Source: Actinoallomurus iriomotensis (lineage in GTDB: Bacteria; Actinomycetota; Actinomycetes; Streptosporangiales; Streptosporangiaceae). From it: a stretch of DNA of 64,000 bases. The notes under the pieces were generated by a model. The model ran no database searches. It saw only the letters and a list, made by a program, of their open reading frames with translations, and was not told the DNA's origin. The first letter of the stretch is position 1. Each line of letters begins with the position of its first letter. The translations under genes were made by a program, and so were the position numbers. The stretch spans positions 62,001 to 126,000 of the forward strand of contig NZ_BSTJ01000017.1 in NCBI RefSeq assembly GCF_030269445.1. The letters are read 5' to 3'. Below, piece by piece: positions 33,502-42,119 of this stretch.

Positions 33502-35946
33502 ATGGCAACCGCAGCACCGGCCGAGGTGCGGGCGGCGGCACCTGATTCCTCAGGTGTCCCGATGTCCCATCGGCAGATCATGGAAGCTCTGTCCGGGCTG
33601 CTGCTCGGCCTGTTCGTGACGATCCTGTCGTCCACCGTCGTGTCGAACGCGCTGCCGACGATCATCGCCGATCTGCACGCGAGCCAGACCACCTACACCT
33701 GGGTGATCACCGGGACGCTGCTCTCGATGACGATCACCACTCCGATCTGGGGCAAGCTCGCCGACCTGGTGAGCAAGAAGCTGCTGATCCAGCTCGCGCT
33801 GGTGATCTTCGTCGCCGGCTCGGCCATCGCCGGTCAGGCGCACAACCCCGCGATGCTCATCACGGCCCGCGTCGTGCAGGGCCTCGGCGCCGGTGGGCTC
33901 AGCGCCCTGGTGCAGGTGATCATGGCGGCGATGATCTCGCCACGCGAGCGCGGTCGCTACTCCGGCTACACGGGTGCGGTCTTCGCCCTGGCCACGGTCG
34001 GCGGTCCGCTCATCGGCGGTGTCATCGTCGACACCTCCTGGCTCGGCTGGCGGTGGTGCTTCTACGTGGGCGTGCCGTTCGCCGTCATCGCGCTGATCGT
34101 CCTGCAGAAGACCCTGCACCTGCCGACGGCCCGGCGGAAGGTCAAGGTCGACTGGCTCGGCGCGACGCTGTTCTCCGGCGCGGCCGCTCTGCTGCTGCTC
34201 TGGGTCTCCTTCGCCGGCGACAAGTACGACTGGCTGTCGTGGCAGACCGCCGCGATGATCGGCGGCGCGGTCGTCCTGGCGGTGCTGTTCGTCGTGGCCG
34301 AGACCTTCGCGAGCGAGCCGATCGTGCCGCTGCGCCTGTTCCGCATCCGCACGCTGTCCCTGTCCACGCTGGCCAGCCTGTTCGTCGGCGTCGCGATGTT
34401 CGGCGCGACGACGTTCCTCAGCCAGTACTTCCAGCTGGCCCGCGGCGACTCGCCGACGAAGGCGGGCCTGATGACCCTGCCGATGATCGGCGGCCTGGCC
34501 GTCGCCTCCACGATCTCCGGGCGCATCGTCAGCTCGACCGGACGCTGGAAGTACATTCTGGTGCTCGGCGCCGCGTCGATGACCGTCGGGTACGCCCTGC
34601 TGAGCACGATCCGCTACGACACCGCCTACTGGCAGGTCGCCGTCTACATGTTCTGCGTCGGCGCGGGCCTGGGCATGACCATGCAGAACCTCGTGCTGTG
34701 CGTGCAGAACCAGGTGCGGACGCAGGAGCTGGGAGTGGCCAGCTCGACCGTCTCCTTCTTCCGTTCGCTCGGCGGCGCGATCGGCGTCTCGGCGCTCGGC
34801 GCGGCGCTGGGCAACCGCATCACCCACTACATGATGGACGGCCTCGCGCGCATCGGCGTGCACACCTCCGGCACCGGTGGCTCGCTCCCGAAGCTCTCCG
34901 CCCTTCCCGCCCCGATCCGCCGGGTCGTCCAGGACGCGTACGGACACGGCATCGGCAACGTCTTCCTGTACGCCGCGCCGTGCGCGCTGATCGCGGTGAT
35001 CGTGATCCTGTTCATCAAGGAGGTGCCGCTGCGCACGTCCAACACCCAGCCGGCGCCGGCCGGCGTGGCCCCCTCGGGCAGGCACGCCCAGCGCCGGGAG
35101 CCGGAGCTGGTCCCGGCCGGCGTCGGCAACCCGGTCCCGGCCGTCGACGGCCAGGTCACCGCCTTGGCGACGGGAGTCGAGGAGTCGCCGGACGCCGGCG
35201 CGATCCGCGGCGTCGTCCGCAACGGCGGTGTTCCGGTGGCCCGTGCGGTGATCACACTGATCGACGTCCGGGGGCGCCAGATCGGCCGCGCGACCACCCG
35301 TGACGACGGACGGTACGCCCTGCCCGCCCCCGGCAGCGGCACCTACGTGCTGATCGCCGCGGCGGGAGACCACGACCCGCAGGCCGCGACCCTCGTGGTC
35401 GGCGACCGGCCGATCGACTTCGACGTGACGCTCACCGGCTCCGGCGGCCTCGCCGGCACCGTCCGCGGCGCGGGCGGCGCACCCGTCGAAGGCGCGATGG
35501 TCGTCGTCACGGACGCACGCGGCGAGGTCGTCGCCGGCGGCACGACCGACGCCGGAGGAGGCTTCCTCTTCCCAGCGGTGACCGCCGGCGTCTACACGCT
35601 CGCGGTCAGCGCCACCTCGTACCGCCCGGCCGCCGTGCCGGTCGAGGTCGGCAACGGCCTGACCCGCCAGGAGATCGAGCTCCTGCCCGGCGTACGGGTG
35701 CACGGCACGATCCGGGCGGAGGGCCGCGGCCCGATCCCCGACGCGCGCGTCACGCTGCTCGACGCGGCCGGGAACGTCGTCGGCGTGACGATGACCGGTC
35801 CCGACGGGGAGTACGCCTTCACCGGCCTGAGGGAGGGCGAGTACACCGTCACGGCCACCGGGTACCCGCAGGTCACGAGCGGAGTCGACCTGGCACGCCA
35901 GGGCGAGGACGCGCACGACCTGTGGCTCGGCCACCCCGCCGGATGA
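33502..35946 (+). CDS. DHA2-family MFS exporter fused to carboxypeptidase-regulatory repeats
   Basis: 814 aa, ATG at 33502 after AAAGGAG. Residues 25-520 are a 14-helix EmrB/QacA-type drug:H+ antiporter with LSSTVVSNALPTIIADLH (the motif D1-like start), GKLADLVSKK (motif A) and ARVVQGLGAGGLSALVQVIM. After a Pro-rich linker the tail (about 570-810) has three carboxypeptidase-regulatory-like beta repeats, each with GxVRxxGxPVxxAxVxLxD and T(D/G)xxGxYxFxxxxxGxYxL patterns. The tail is expected on the cytosolic side. The exporter probably gives multidrug efflux; MarR regulation is suggested by the operator and the MarR gene downstream. Confidence 0.9.
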   Translation: MATAAPAEVRAAAPDSSGVPMSHRQIMEALSGLLLGLFVTILSSTVVSNALPTIIADLHASQTTYTWVITGTLLSMTITTPIWGKLADLVSKKLLIQLALVIFVAGSAIAGQAHNPAMLITARVVQGLGAGGLSALVQVIMAAMISPRERGRYSGYTGAVFALATVGGPLIGGVIVDTSWLGWRWCFYVGVPFAVIALIVLQKTLHLPTARRKVKVDWLGATLFSGAAALLLLWVSFAGDKYDWLSWQTAAMIGGAVVLAVLFVVAETFASEPIVPLRLFRIRTLSLSTLASLFVGVAMFGATTFLSQYFQLARGDSPTKAGLMTLPMIGGLAVASTISGRIVSSTGRWKYILVLGAASMTVGYALLSTIRYDTAYWQVAVYMFCVGAGLGMTMQNLVLCVQNQVRTQELGVASSTVSFFRSLGGAIGVSALGAALGNRITHYMMDGLARIGVHTSGTGGSLPKLSALPAPIRRVVQDAYGHGIGNVFLYAAPCALIAVIVILFIKEVPLRTSNTQPAPAGVAPSGRHAQRREPELVPAGVGNPVPAVDGQVTALATGVEESPDAGAIRGVVRNGGVPVARAVITLIDVRGRQIGRATTRDDGRYALPAPGSGTYVLIAAAGDHDPQAATLVVGDRPIDFDVTLTGSGGLAGTVRGAGGAPVEGAMVVVTDARGEVVAGGTTDAGGGFLFPAVTAGVYTLAVSATSYRPAAVPVEVGNGLTRQEIELLPGVRVHGTIRAEGRGPIPDARVTLLDAAGNVVGVTMTGPDGEYAFTGLREGEYTVTATGYPQVTSGVDLARQGEDAHDLWLGHPAG

Positions 35947-36017
35947 CATGGGTCCGCCGGGCCGCCGGAGGGGGCGGTCCGGCGGAAATGCCGGGTATGA
36001 GGGCAGATGAGGGAACG

Positions 36018-36491
36018 ATGACGGAGATGACCACGGTCGGCCGTGAGCACGAGGCGTACCAGGCCGTCGAGCACGAGCTCGGCGTGCTGTTCCGCCGCGC
36101 CCGGGCGCTGTCCACCGAGGTGGCGCGCGAGGTGCACCCCGAACTCGAGCCCGCGGCGTACGGCCTGCTCATCGGCATGCACGACTGTGCCCGCTCGCGC
36201 CCCAGCGATCTGGCCGACTACTTCGGCGTCGGCAAGGCCACCATCAGCCGCCAGGTGAAGGGCCTCGAAGAGCTCGGACTGATCGAGCGCCGGCCCGACC
36301 CCGATGACGGCCGCGCCCACCTGCTCGTCCTCACGGAGGAGGGACGCCGGAGGGTGGAGACCGCCCGCACCGCCCGGCAGGAACGCTTCCACGCGATGCT
36401 CGGCACCTGGCCGGCCGAGGACGTCCGCGTGCTGGGCCGGATGCTCGCCCGCTTCAACGACCTCACCGAGAGCAAGGCGGGCCACCTGTAG
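36018..36491 (+). CDS. MarR-family transcriptional regulator
   Basis: 157 aa, ATG at 36018 with GAGGGA upstream; earlier in-frame Met codons lack a ribosome-binding site. Winged helix-turn-helix with RPSDLADYFGVGKATISRQVKGLEELGLI then ERRPDPDDGRAHLLVLTEEG over the wing. It follows the exporter by 71 bp on the same strand and is its probable repressor, acting at the two TTGC/GCAA repeats near 33150. Confidence 0.92.
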   Translation: MTEMTTVGREHEAYQAVEHELGVLFRRARALSTEVAREVHPELEPAAYGLLIGMHDCARSRPSDLADYFGVGKATISRQVKGLEELGLIERRPDPDDGRAHLLVLTEEGRRRVETARTARQERFHAMLGTWPAEDVRVLGRMLARFNDLTESKAGHL

Positions 36492-36502
36492 GCGGCCCGG
36501 CG

Positions 36503-37876
36503 TCAGCGCCTGCGCGGGGCGAGGCGAAAGCCCTGAGGTTTGAGCGTGAGGGACTCGGCGATCTTCAGCTGGTAGCCGTCGTCGGGAACCAGGCGGTAGC
36601 GGTGAAGGACGAGTCCGAGTGCCAGAACGGCCTCGTGCAGGGCGAACTGGCGGCCGATGCAGGCGCGCTGCCCGGTCCCGAACGGCTTGTACGCGTGGGC
36701 GGGGCGTTTCTTGGCCTGGCCGGGGGCGAACCGCTCCGGCTCGAACCGGTCGGGATCGGGCCACACGTCCGGGTCGCGGTGGAGCAGCGGCAGCATCACC
36801 AGAGCCCAGTCGCCCTTGCTCATCCGATACCGGCCGCCGAGCACGGTGTCGGCGCGAGCGGCCCTCAGGTAGCCGGGCGCCGTCGGCCACAGCCGCAGCG
36901 CCTCGTCCAGCACGGCGCGTGTGTATCGCAGCCTGGGAATGTCGGTGAAGGCGGGGACGGGATCGTCGGCCCGGCCCCACAGCGCGTCCACCTCCGCCTG
37001 CGCACGCGCCAGAGCCTCCGGGGCGCGGGTGAGGTGGTAGAGGGCGAACGACAGCGCGCCGGAGGTCGTCTCATGGCCCGCGACCATGAAGGTGATGACC
37101 TGCCGGCGGATGTTGACCACATCCAGGTGGCGGCCGGTCTCCGGATGGGCGGTCCGTAGCATCAGGTCGAGCAGGTCGGACGCCTCGGGAGCCGGTCCAC
37201 CGCGACGGGCGCGGATGACGTCGTCGACGAGACGGTTCATCGCCTCGATGTCCGCCCGGTGTCGCCGGGCCGAGCCCGCCAGCACCCGGCGCACGGGCGG
37301 GGCCACCGACAGGTTGGCGTAGCGCAGCGCCCGGGTCATGCTGGTCACGAACGGGTGCGGGCGGTCGCGGTCGAAGGAACCGAACCGGTAGCCGAACCCC
37401 GCGCGGCCGATGGTCTCCAACGTCAGGCGTGTCATGTCGCCGGTGACGTCGACCTGCCCGCCGTGGTCGGCCACCGCGTCCCAACGGTCCAGGAGCTCCC
37501 GGGCCACCTCCACCATGATCGTGTGATAGCCGCGCATCGCGTCGCGGGTGAACGCCGGCTGCAGGATGTCGTGCGCCAGGCGCCAGTTCGGCTCGCCGTC
37601 CTCGGCGGTGAACAGGGCGTCGCCCACGATGCGGCGCAGCGGACGCAGGCTCAGCCCGACGTGCTTGCCGAACCTGGTCTCGTCGTTCAGCTCGGCCGCC
37701 AGGTCGGCCCCGCCCACGGTGATGATCTCCGTGCCGAGGACCCTGCGGACCGAGATCGGGCCGAGGCCGCGGACCAGCCGCAACGACGACTGGACGGGGG
37801 CGCGGGGATCCAGGCCCACCACGTCGCCCAGCAGCGGCAGGCGGTGCGGCGGATGCGGAATGCCGGTGGTGTCCAC
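36503..37876 (-). CDS. cytochrome P450, CYP102-like haem domain only
   Basis: 457 aa. Haem-ligand Cys406 in FGTGQRACIG, I-helix AGHETTS (266-272), and ExxR pair Glu325/Arg328. The whole length aligns by eye with the haem half of Bacillus CYP102A1 (GDALFTAEDGEPNW, MRGYHTIMVEVA, DMTRLTLETIGRAGFGYRF, HPFVTSMTRAL); Phe89 would match BM3 Phe87. The FAD/FMN reductase half is absent and no redox partner is adjacent, so electrons must come from elsewhere. Fatty-acid hydroxylation is the likely role. Divergent from a TetR gene. Confidence 0.92.
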   Translation of the reverse strand: MDTTGIPHPPHRLPLLGDVVGLDPRAPVQSSLRLVRGLGPISVRRVLGTEIITVGGADLAAELNDETRFGKHVGLSLRPLRRIVGDALFTAEDGEPNWRLAHDILQPAFTRDAMRGYHTIMVEVARELLDRWDAVADHGGQVDVTGDMTRLTLETIGRAGFGYRFGSFDRDRPHPFVTSMTRALRYANLSVAPPVRRVLAGSARRHRADIEAMNRLVDDVIRARRGGPAPEASDLLDLMLRTAHPETGRHLDVVNIRRQVITFMVAGHETTSGALSFALYHLTRAPEALARAQAEVDALWGRADDPVPAFTDIPRLRYTRAVLDEALRLWPTAPGYLRAARADTVLGGRYRMSKGDWALVMLPLLHRDPDVWPDPDRFEPERFAPGQAKKRPAHAYKPFGTGQRACIGRQFALHEAVLALGLVLHRYRLVPDDGYQLKIAESLTLKPQGFRLAPRRR

Positions 37877-37893
37877 ACGTGTCTCCCAGCTAT

Positions 37894-37944
37894 TGAATCA
37901 GGTTCAGTAGCCCCACGATGCGCAGCTTGTTGAACTCAAGTCAA
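37894..37944. promoter_or_regulatory. candidate TetR operators between the P450 and TetR genes
   Basis: TGAA-TCAGG-TTCA at 37894-37906 and a related TTGA/TCAA repeat at 37930-37944 fill the 69-bp divergent spacer. The second abuts the TetR ATG, which suggests autoregulation. Confidence 0.4.
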
Positions 37945-37945
37945 T

Positions 37946-38530
37946 ATGATCGGCATCATGCGGAGACGGCTGAGCACCGAGCAGCGGCGCGCGCAGTTGC
38001 TGACGATCGGCGCCGAACTGTTCGCCCGCCGCCCGTACGAGGACGTGTGGATCGACGAGGTCGCCGACATCGCCGAGGTCTCCCGGGGGCTGCTGTACCA
38101 CTACTTCCCCAGCAAACGGGCGTTCTTCCTGGCCATCGTGGAGGCCGAGGGCGCCAAGCTTCTGCAGGCCAGCGCGCCCGACCCGACGCTGCCGCCGCTC
38201 GACCAGCTCAAGGCGGGCCTGGAGATCTACATCGGCTACGCCGAACGCCATCCCGACGGCTTCCGGGTGGCACACCAGGCCGCCGCCACCGACGACGACC
38301 TCCATCGCATCCAGCGATCGCGGATCACCGCCCTGCGCGACCGCATCCTCGCCGGACTGAGCGCGGTGACGACCGTGGACGAACAGACGCGCATCGCGGT
38401 CACCGGCTGGCTGGCCTTCGTCCCCGTCGCCATCCTGGAATGGCTCGACGACCCGGCCATCACCCGGGACGAACTGTGCGACCTGTGCGCCCGTACCCTC
38501 TGGGCCGCGGCCGGCCTGCGACCTGCGTGA
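37946..38530 (+). CDS. TetR-family regulator divergent from the P450
   Basis: 194 aa; ATG at 37946, or at 37958 if the second operator is untranslated. The helix-turn-helix region reads YEDVWIDEVADIAEVSRGLL then YHYFPSKRAFFLAIVE. C-terminal helical ligand domain. The arrangement copies Bacillus fatR/bm3R1 with CYP102 genes, where a TetR repressor responds to fatty acids, so it is the likely regulator of the P450. Confidence 0.9.
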   Translation: MIGIMRRRLSTEQRRAQLLTIGAELFARRPYEDVWIDEVADIAEVSRGLLYHYFPSKRAFFLAIVEAEGAKLLQASAPDPTLPPLDQLKAGLEIYIGYAERHPDGFRVAHQAAATDDDLHRIQRSRITALRDRILAGLSAVTTVDEQTRIAVTGWLAFVPVAILEWLDDPAITRDELCDLCARTLWAAAGLRPA

Positions 38531-38536
38531 GGATGC

Positions 38537-39142
38537 TCAGAGCCAGCCCTGGCGCTGGGCGGTCTGGACGGCCTCGATGCGGTTGCGGGCGGAGGTCTTG
38601 CGGATCGCCGAGGACAGGTAGTTGCGCACCGTGCCCTCCGACAGGTGGAGGCGTCCGGCGACGTCGCCGATCGTTGAACCGTCGGCCGAGGCGGCGAGCA
38701 CGTCACGTTCGCGCGGCGACAGCGGGTTGGGGCCGGCGCTCAACGCGGCGGCGGCCAGGGCCGGGTCGATCACCCGCTCGCCCGCGAGCACGCGGCGGAT
38801 CGCCGCCGCCAGCTCCTTCGCCGGGCTGTCCTTGACCAGGAACGCCGACGCGCCCGACTCCATCGCGCGGCGCAGGTAGCCCGGCCGGCCGAACGTCGTG
38901 AGGATGACGATCCGGCAGTCGGGCAGCGCCTCACGCAGCGACGCGGCGGCGGTGATGCCGTCCTTGCCCGGCATCTCGATGTCGAGGAGCGCGACGTCGG
39001 GCCGGGTGCGCGCGGCCACCGTGAGGGCCTCGTCGCCGTCGGCCGCCTCGCCGACCACCTCGATGTCGTCCTCGAGGTTCAGCAGGGTCGCGAGCGCACC
39101 GCGCACCATGCCCTGGTCCTCGGCCAGCAGCACCCGGATCAC
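38537..39142 (-). CDS. NarL/LuxR-family response regulator
   Basis: 201 aa from a GTG at 39142; a TTG at 39175 overlapping the kinase stop (TTGA) is the alternative. Receiver domain with Asp54 in ALLDIEMPG, and VLTTFG and VKDS for the Thr and Lys. C-terminal LuxR helix-turn-helix: LSPRERDVLAASADGSTIGD then VAGRLHLSEGTVRNYLSSAI. Last gene of the operon ABC ATPase, permease, kinase, regulator. Confidence 0.92.
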   Translation of the reverse strand: MIRVLLAEDQGMVRGALATLLNLEDDIEVVGEAADGDEALTVAARTRPDVALLDIEMPGKDGITAAASLREALPDCRIVILTTFGRPGYLRRAMESGASAFLVKDSPAKELAAAIRRVLAGERVIDPALAAAALSAGPNPLSPRERDVLAASADGSTIGDVAGRLHLSEGTVRNYLSSAIRKTSARNRIEAVQTAQRQGWL

Positions 39143-39171
39143 GCTGGCGACTCTAGATGAAGACACGGCGA

Positions 39172-40335
39172 TCAAGCAGTCTCTCCGGCCGGCTCACGCG
39201 GCGTCGTCGGCGTCAGCGGCGCGCGTACGGCCAGGCGGAACCCGCCGTCCGCGCGGGCACCGGCCTCGACGGCGCCACCCGAGGCCGTGACCCGTTCGCC
39301 GAGCCCGCGCAGGCCGTTGCCGGTCGGCGCCTCACCGGCGCCCGTGCCATCGTCGATGATCTCCAGAACGGCCGTGCCGTCCTGCCTGCGGACGGTGATC
39401 GCGGCGGTACGGGCGCGCGCGTGCCGGACGATGTTGGTGACGCCCTCGCGTACGGCCCAGCCGAACAGGCCGTCGACCTGGTCGGGCAGCGGAGTGCCCG
39501 AGGACTTGATGGTCAGCTCGACGTCGGCGGCGGCCAGGACGCTGCGGGCGTTCTCCAGCTCGTCGGTCAGGTTGCGCTGGCGGTAGCCGGAGATCGCCTC
39601 GCGCACGTCGGCGAGCGCCTGCCGGGCCACGGCCTCGATGTCGCGCACCTCGGCGACGCTCCGGTCCAGGTCGCGTTCGGCCAGCCGGGTGGCCACCTCG
39701 CTCTTGAGCACGATCAGCGACAACGTGTGCCCGAGCAGGTCGTGCAGGTCGCGGGCGATGCGCAGCCGCTCCTCGTTCGCGGCGAGGCGGGCGACCTCGC
39801 CGCGCGCCTCCCGGAGCTGGACGACGAGCATCCGGCTCGTACGGAACGCGAACAGCAGCAGGCCGACGGTCAGCGTCTCGAAGGTGACGAGTGCCAGACT
39901 GCTGTTCCGGACGCCCAGTGAGGCGCAGATGACCGCCGTCAGCGCGGCGGCGGCGACGACCCCGCGCCCGGCCCACCGCGGCGGGAGGGCCATGGCGCAG
40001 GCGACGCCGAAGTAGACCAGCAGCCCGCCCCAGTCGGGGCCGAACAGCAGCGGGTAGCCGATCGCCAGGACGAACAGCACACCGATCAGGACGTACGTGC
40101 GGCGGTTCGTCTCGCCGGTCCACGGGTTGTTGGCGAGCACCAGGGCGATGAAGCTCGCGGCGTAGGAGAGCAGCGCCGCCAGCTGGACGATGCTCGCCGG
40201 CACGCTGTGGCCGTGGCCGAACAGGCTGCTCGTCGGCAGGAGCAGGTAGACCAGCCCGAGTGAGGTCCACGCGGCCCTTCGCCAGGGCCTGGGGGAGGAC
40301 TCCCACCCAGGGTCCTTGGGGGTGAGGATGCTCAT
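39172..40335 (-). CDS. NarL-type sensor histidine kinase with membrane domain
   Basis: 387 aa. Five or six membrane helices in residues 20-165 form a short-loop sensor like DesK. HisKA_3 has ERLRIARDLHDLLGHTLSLI with the phosphoacceptor His, then HATPase_c with GVTNIVRHARA and GNGLRGLGERV. The ATG overlaps the permease stop by one base (TGATG). DesK/LiaS-like kinases coupled to ABC-2 exporters usually sense envelope stress or membrane-active peptides. Confidence 0.9.
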   Translation of the reverse strand: MSILTPKDPGWESSPRPWRRAAWTSLGLVYLLLPTSSLFGHGHSVPASIVQLAALLSYAASFIALVLANNPWTGETNRRTYVLIGVLFVLAIGYPLLFGPDWGGLLVYFGVACAMALPPRWAGRGVVAAAALTAVICASLGVRNSSLALVTFETLTVGLLLFAFRTSRMLVVQLREARGEVARLAANEERLRIARDLHDLLGHTLSLIVLKSEVATRLAERDLDRSVAEVRDIEAVARQALADVREAISGYRQRNLTDELENARSVLAAADVELTIKSSGTPLPDQVDGLFGWAVREGVTNIVRHARARTAAITVRRQDGTAVLEIIDDGTGAGEAPTGNGLRGLGERVTASGGAVEAGARADGGFRLAVRAPLTPTTPREPAGETA

Positions 40336-41075
40336 CAGGAGCGAACGGTAGCGCGGCGGTAGGCCACCGTCGCAAGGGTGCCGAGCACCACGCTCCAGCC
40401 CGCGAGGACGAGGACGTCCGAGGCGGGCGGGGTGTGCCCGGCGACGATGCTCCAGCCGAGGTCGGCGAAGCGGTTCGAGGGAGTCCAGTGCGCGACGTGC
40501 CGCAGGGTCTTCGGCAGCAGGCTCACCGACATCCACATTCCGCCCAGGATGGCGAGAAGGAGGTAGCAGGCCATGGTGAGCGGCTGCGCCGCGTCCGGGC
40601 CGACGAGCGAGCCGATCAGGGTGCCGAGCGCGGCGAACGGGAGCGTGCCGAGCCACATCGCGCCGATCATCCCCGCCCACTCGCCCACGGTCAGGTGGAC
40701 GTGCTGGGTTACGGCCGCGACGACCCCCACCAGGACGATGGCCGGCAGCGCCAGGCACATCGAGGCGACCACCTTGGCGATGATCACCGCCCACGGCCGC
40801 AGCGGCGTCACCCGGAGCTGCCGCAGCCAGCCGCTCTGGCGTTCGGCGGCCAGCCGCGCGCCGGTCGTGGTCAGCGACGCGCCGAGGGCGCCGAAGGCGG
40901 CCATCGAGACCAGCAGGTACGTCTTGGCGTCCAGCCCGGTATCGGCGTCCACGTCGCCCTTGGCGAAGATGTTGGACCACAGCAGGTAGAAGCCGACCGG
41001 GAGGGCGATGGTGAAGAACACGAAGCGCCGGTCGCGGTACATCCGCCGGATCTCCAGCGCGAGATAGCGAAGCAT
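40335..41075 (-). CDS. ABC-2 type transporter permease
   Basis: 246 aa, six hydrophobic helices, preceded by the cytosolic N-terminal helix MLRYLALEIRRMYRDRRFV. RLAAERQSGWLRQLRVTPL is the ABC-2 cytosolic-loop signature. It pairs with the ATPase encoded 20 bp upstream to export a drug, lipid or peptide; the kinase/regulator pair in the same operon should control it. Confidence 0.9.
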   Translation of the reverse strand: MLRYLALEIRRMYRDRRFVFFTIALPVGFYLLWSNIFAKGDVDADTGLDAKTYLLVSMAAFGALGASLTTTGARLAAERQSGWLRQLRVTPLRPWAVIIAKVVASMCLALPAIVLVGVVAAVTQHVHLTVGEWAGMIGAMWLGTLPFAALGTLIGSLVGPDAAQPLTMACYLLLAILGGMWMSVSLLPKTLRHVAHWTPSNRFADLGWSIVAGHTPPASDVLVLAGWSVVLGTLATVAYRRATVRS

Positions 41076-41095
41076 CGAAGGAGTCCTTTCGAGGG

Positions 41096-41977
41096 TCAGT
41101 TGTCGCCGGTGAGGGACAGGAACGCCTCTTCCAGGTCGGCGCCCTTGACCTCCAGGTCCCGTACCTCGACGCCTGAGGTGTACAGCGCCTGTACGGTCGC
41201 GTCGGGGTCGGTGGTGCGCAGGCGTACGGAGCCGCCGCGCACCTCCATGCCGGTCACACCGGGGAGCGTGTCGAGCCCGGCCGTGGGCCGGTCGCCGATC
41301 GTGAAGCGCACCGTACGGCCCCCGGCGGCGGACTTGATCTCCTGGGCGGTCCCGTCGGCGACGACCTGCCCGCGGCTGATCACGACGACCCGGTCGGCGT
41401 TCTCGTCCGCCTCCTCCAGGTAGTGCGTGGCGAACAGGATGGTCCGGCCGCCCGCCGCGTACGCGCGCATGCTCGCCCAGAACGACCGCCGGGACTCCAC
41501 GTCCATGGCCGCGGTCGGCTCGTCCAGCACCAGCAGCCGGGGCGCGCCCGCGACGGCGATGGCGAACCGCACCCGCTGCGCCTGTCCGCCGGACAGCTGG
41601 TCGGCGCGGCGCTTGGCCAGAGACGTCAGGTTCGCCAGCGAGAGCACCTCATCGAGCGGCATCGGCTCGGGGTACAGGCTCCGGACGAACTCCACGACCT
41701 CCCGTACGGTCAGCCCGGGGACGAGCGCGCCGTCCTGCGGCATCGCGCCGATCCACCCGGCGCGTACGGCGGCGTCCGGGGCCTGGCCGAAGACGCCGAC
41801 GGTCCCGGCCGTGGGCCGGATGAGGCCGAGAAGCATGTTGATGGAGGTGGACTTGCCGGCGCCGTTGGGACCCAGCAGCGCGACGGCCTGTCCCGCGGCG
41901 ATCTCCAGGTCCAGAGCCTCGACGGCGCGGACCGCGCCGTAGCTCTTCGACACTCCCGTGAAAGTGATCGCGTTCAT
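41096..41977 (-). CDS. ABC transporter ATP-binding protein (drug export type)
   Basis: 293 aa from the ATG at 41977. Walker A is LLGPNGAGKST, the signature is LSGGQAQRVRFAIAVAGAPR, and Walker B is LLVLDEPTAAMD with ATHYLEEAD after it. A C-terminal DUF4162-like tail follows the ATPase core, as in daunorubicin-type exporters. First gene of the four-gene operon. The weak ribosome-binding site suggests modest expression. Confidence 0.92.
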   Translation of the reverse strand: MNAITFTGVSKSYGAVRAVEALDLEIAAGQAVALLGPNGAGKSTSINMLLGLIRPTAGTVGVFGQAPDAAVRAGWIGAMPQDGALVPGLTVREVVEFVRSLYPEPMPLDEVLSLANLTSLAKRRADQLSGGQAQRVRFAIAVAGAPRLLVLDEPTAAMDVESRRSFWASMRAYAAGGRTILFATHYLEEADENADRVVVISRGQVVADGTAQEIKSAAGGRTVRFTIGDRPTAGLDTLPGVTGMEVRGGSVRLRTTDPDATVQALYTSGVEVRDLEVKGADLEEAFLSLTGDN

Positions 41978-42093
41978 GGGGATAACGCTAGGTTCGCGCA
42001 GGTCAGGTGCGTAGTGCCGCGAATCCCGGGTTCGCGATGACATCTGTCATCCCTGGTCCCGTGACTTCATTCGTACGGGACCGGGGCGAGGTT

Positions 42094-42119
42094 CTAGTGC
42101 CGTGTCAGTCAACGTTTGC
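42094..42119 (+). repeat. left terminal inverted repeat
   Basis: Begins CTAGTGCCGTGTCAG and ends ACGTTTGC. Contains the stop codon of tnpB, which lies 11 nt inside the element. Confidence 0.75.

Noticed and set aside
33502-38530. Biosynthetic cluster made of exporter, MarR, P450 and TetR
   Set aside because: No backbone enzyme (PKS, NRPS, terpene cyclase or RiPP gene) is present, and each regulator pairs with its own neighbour.
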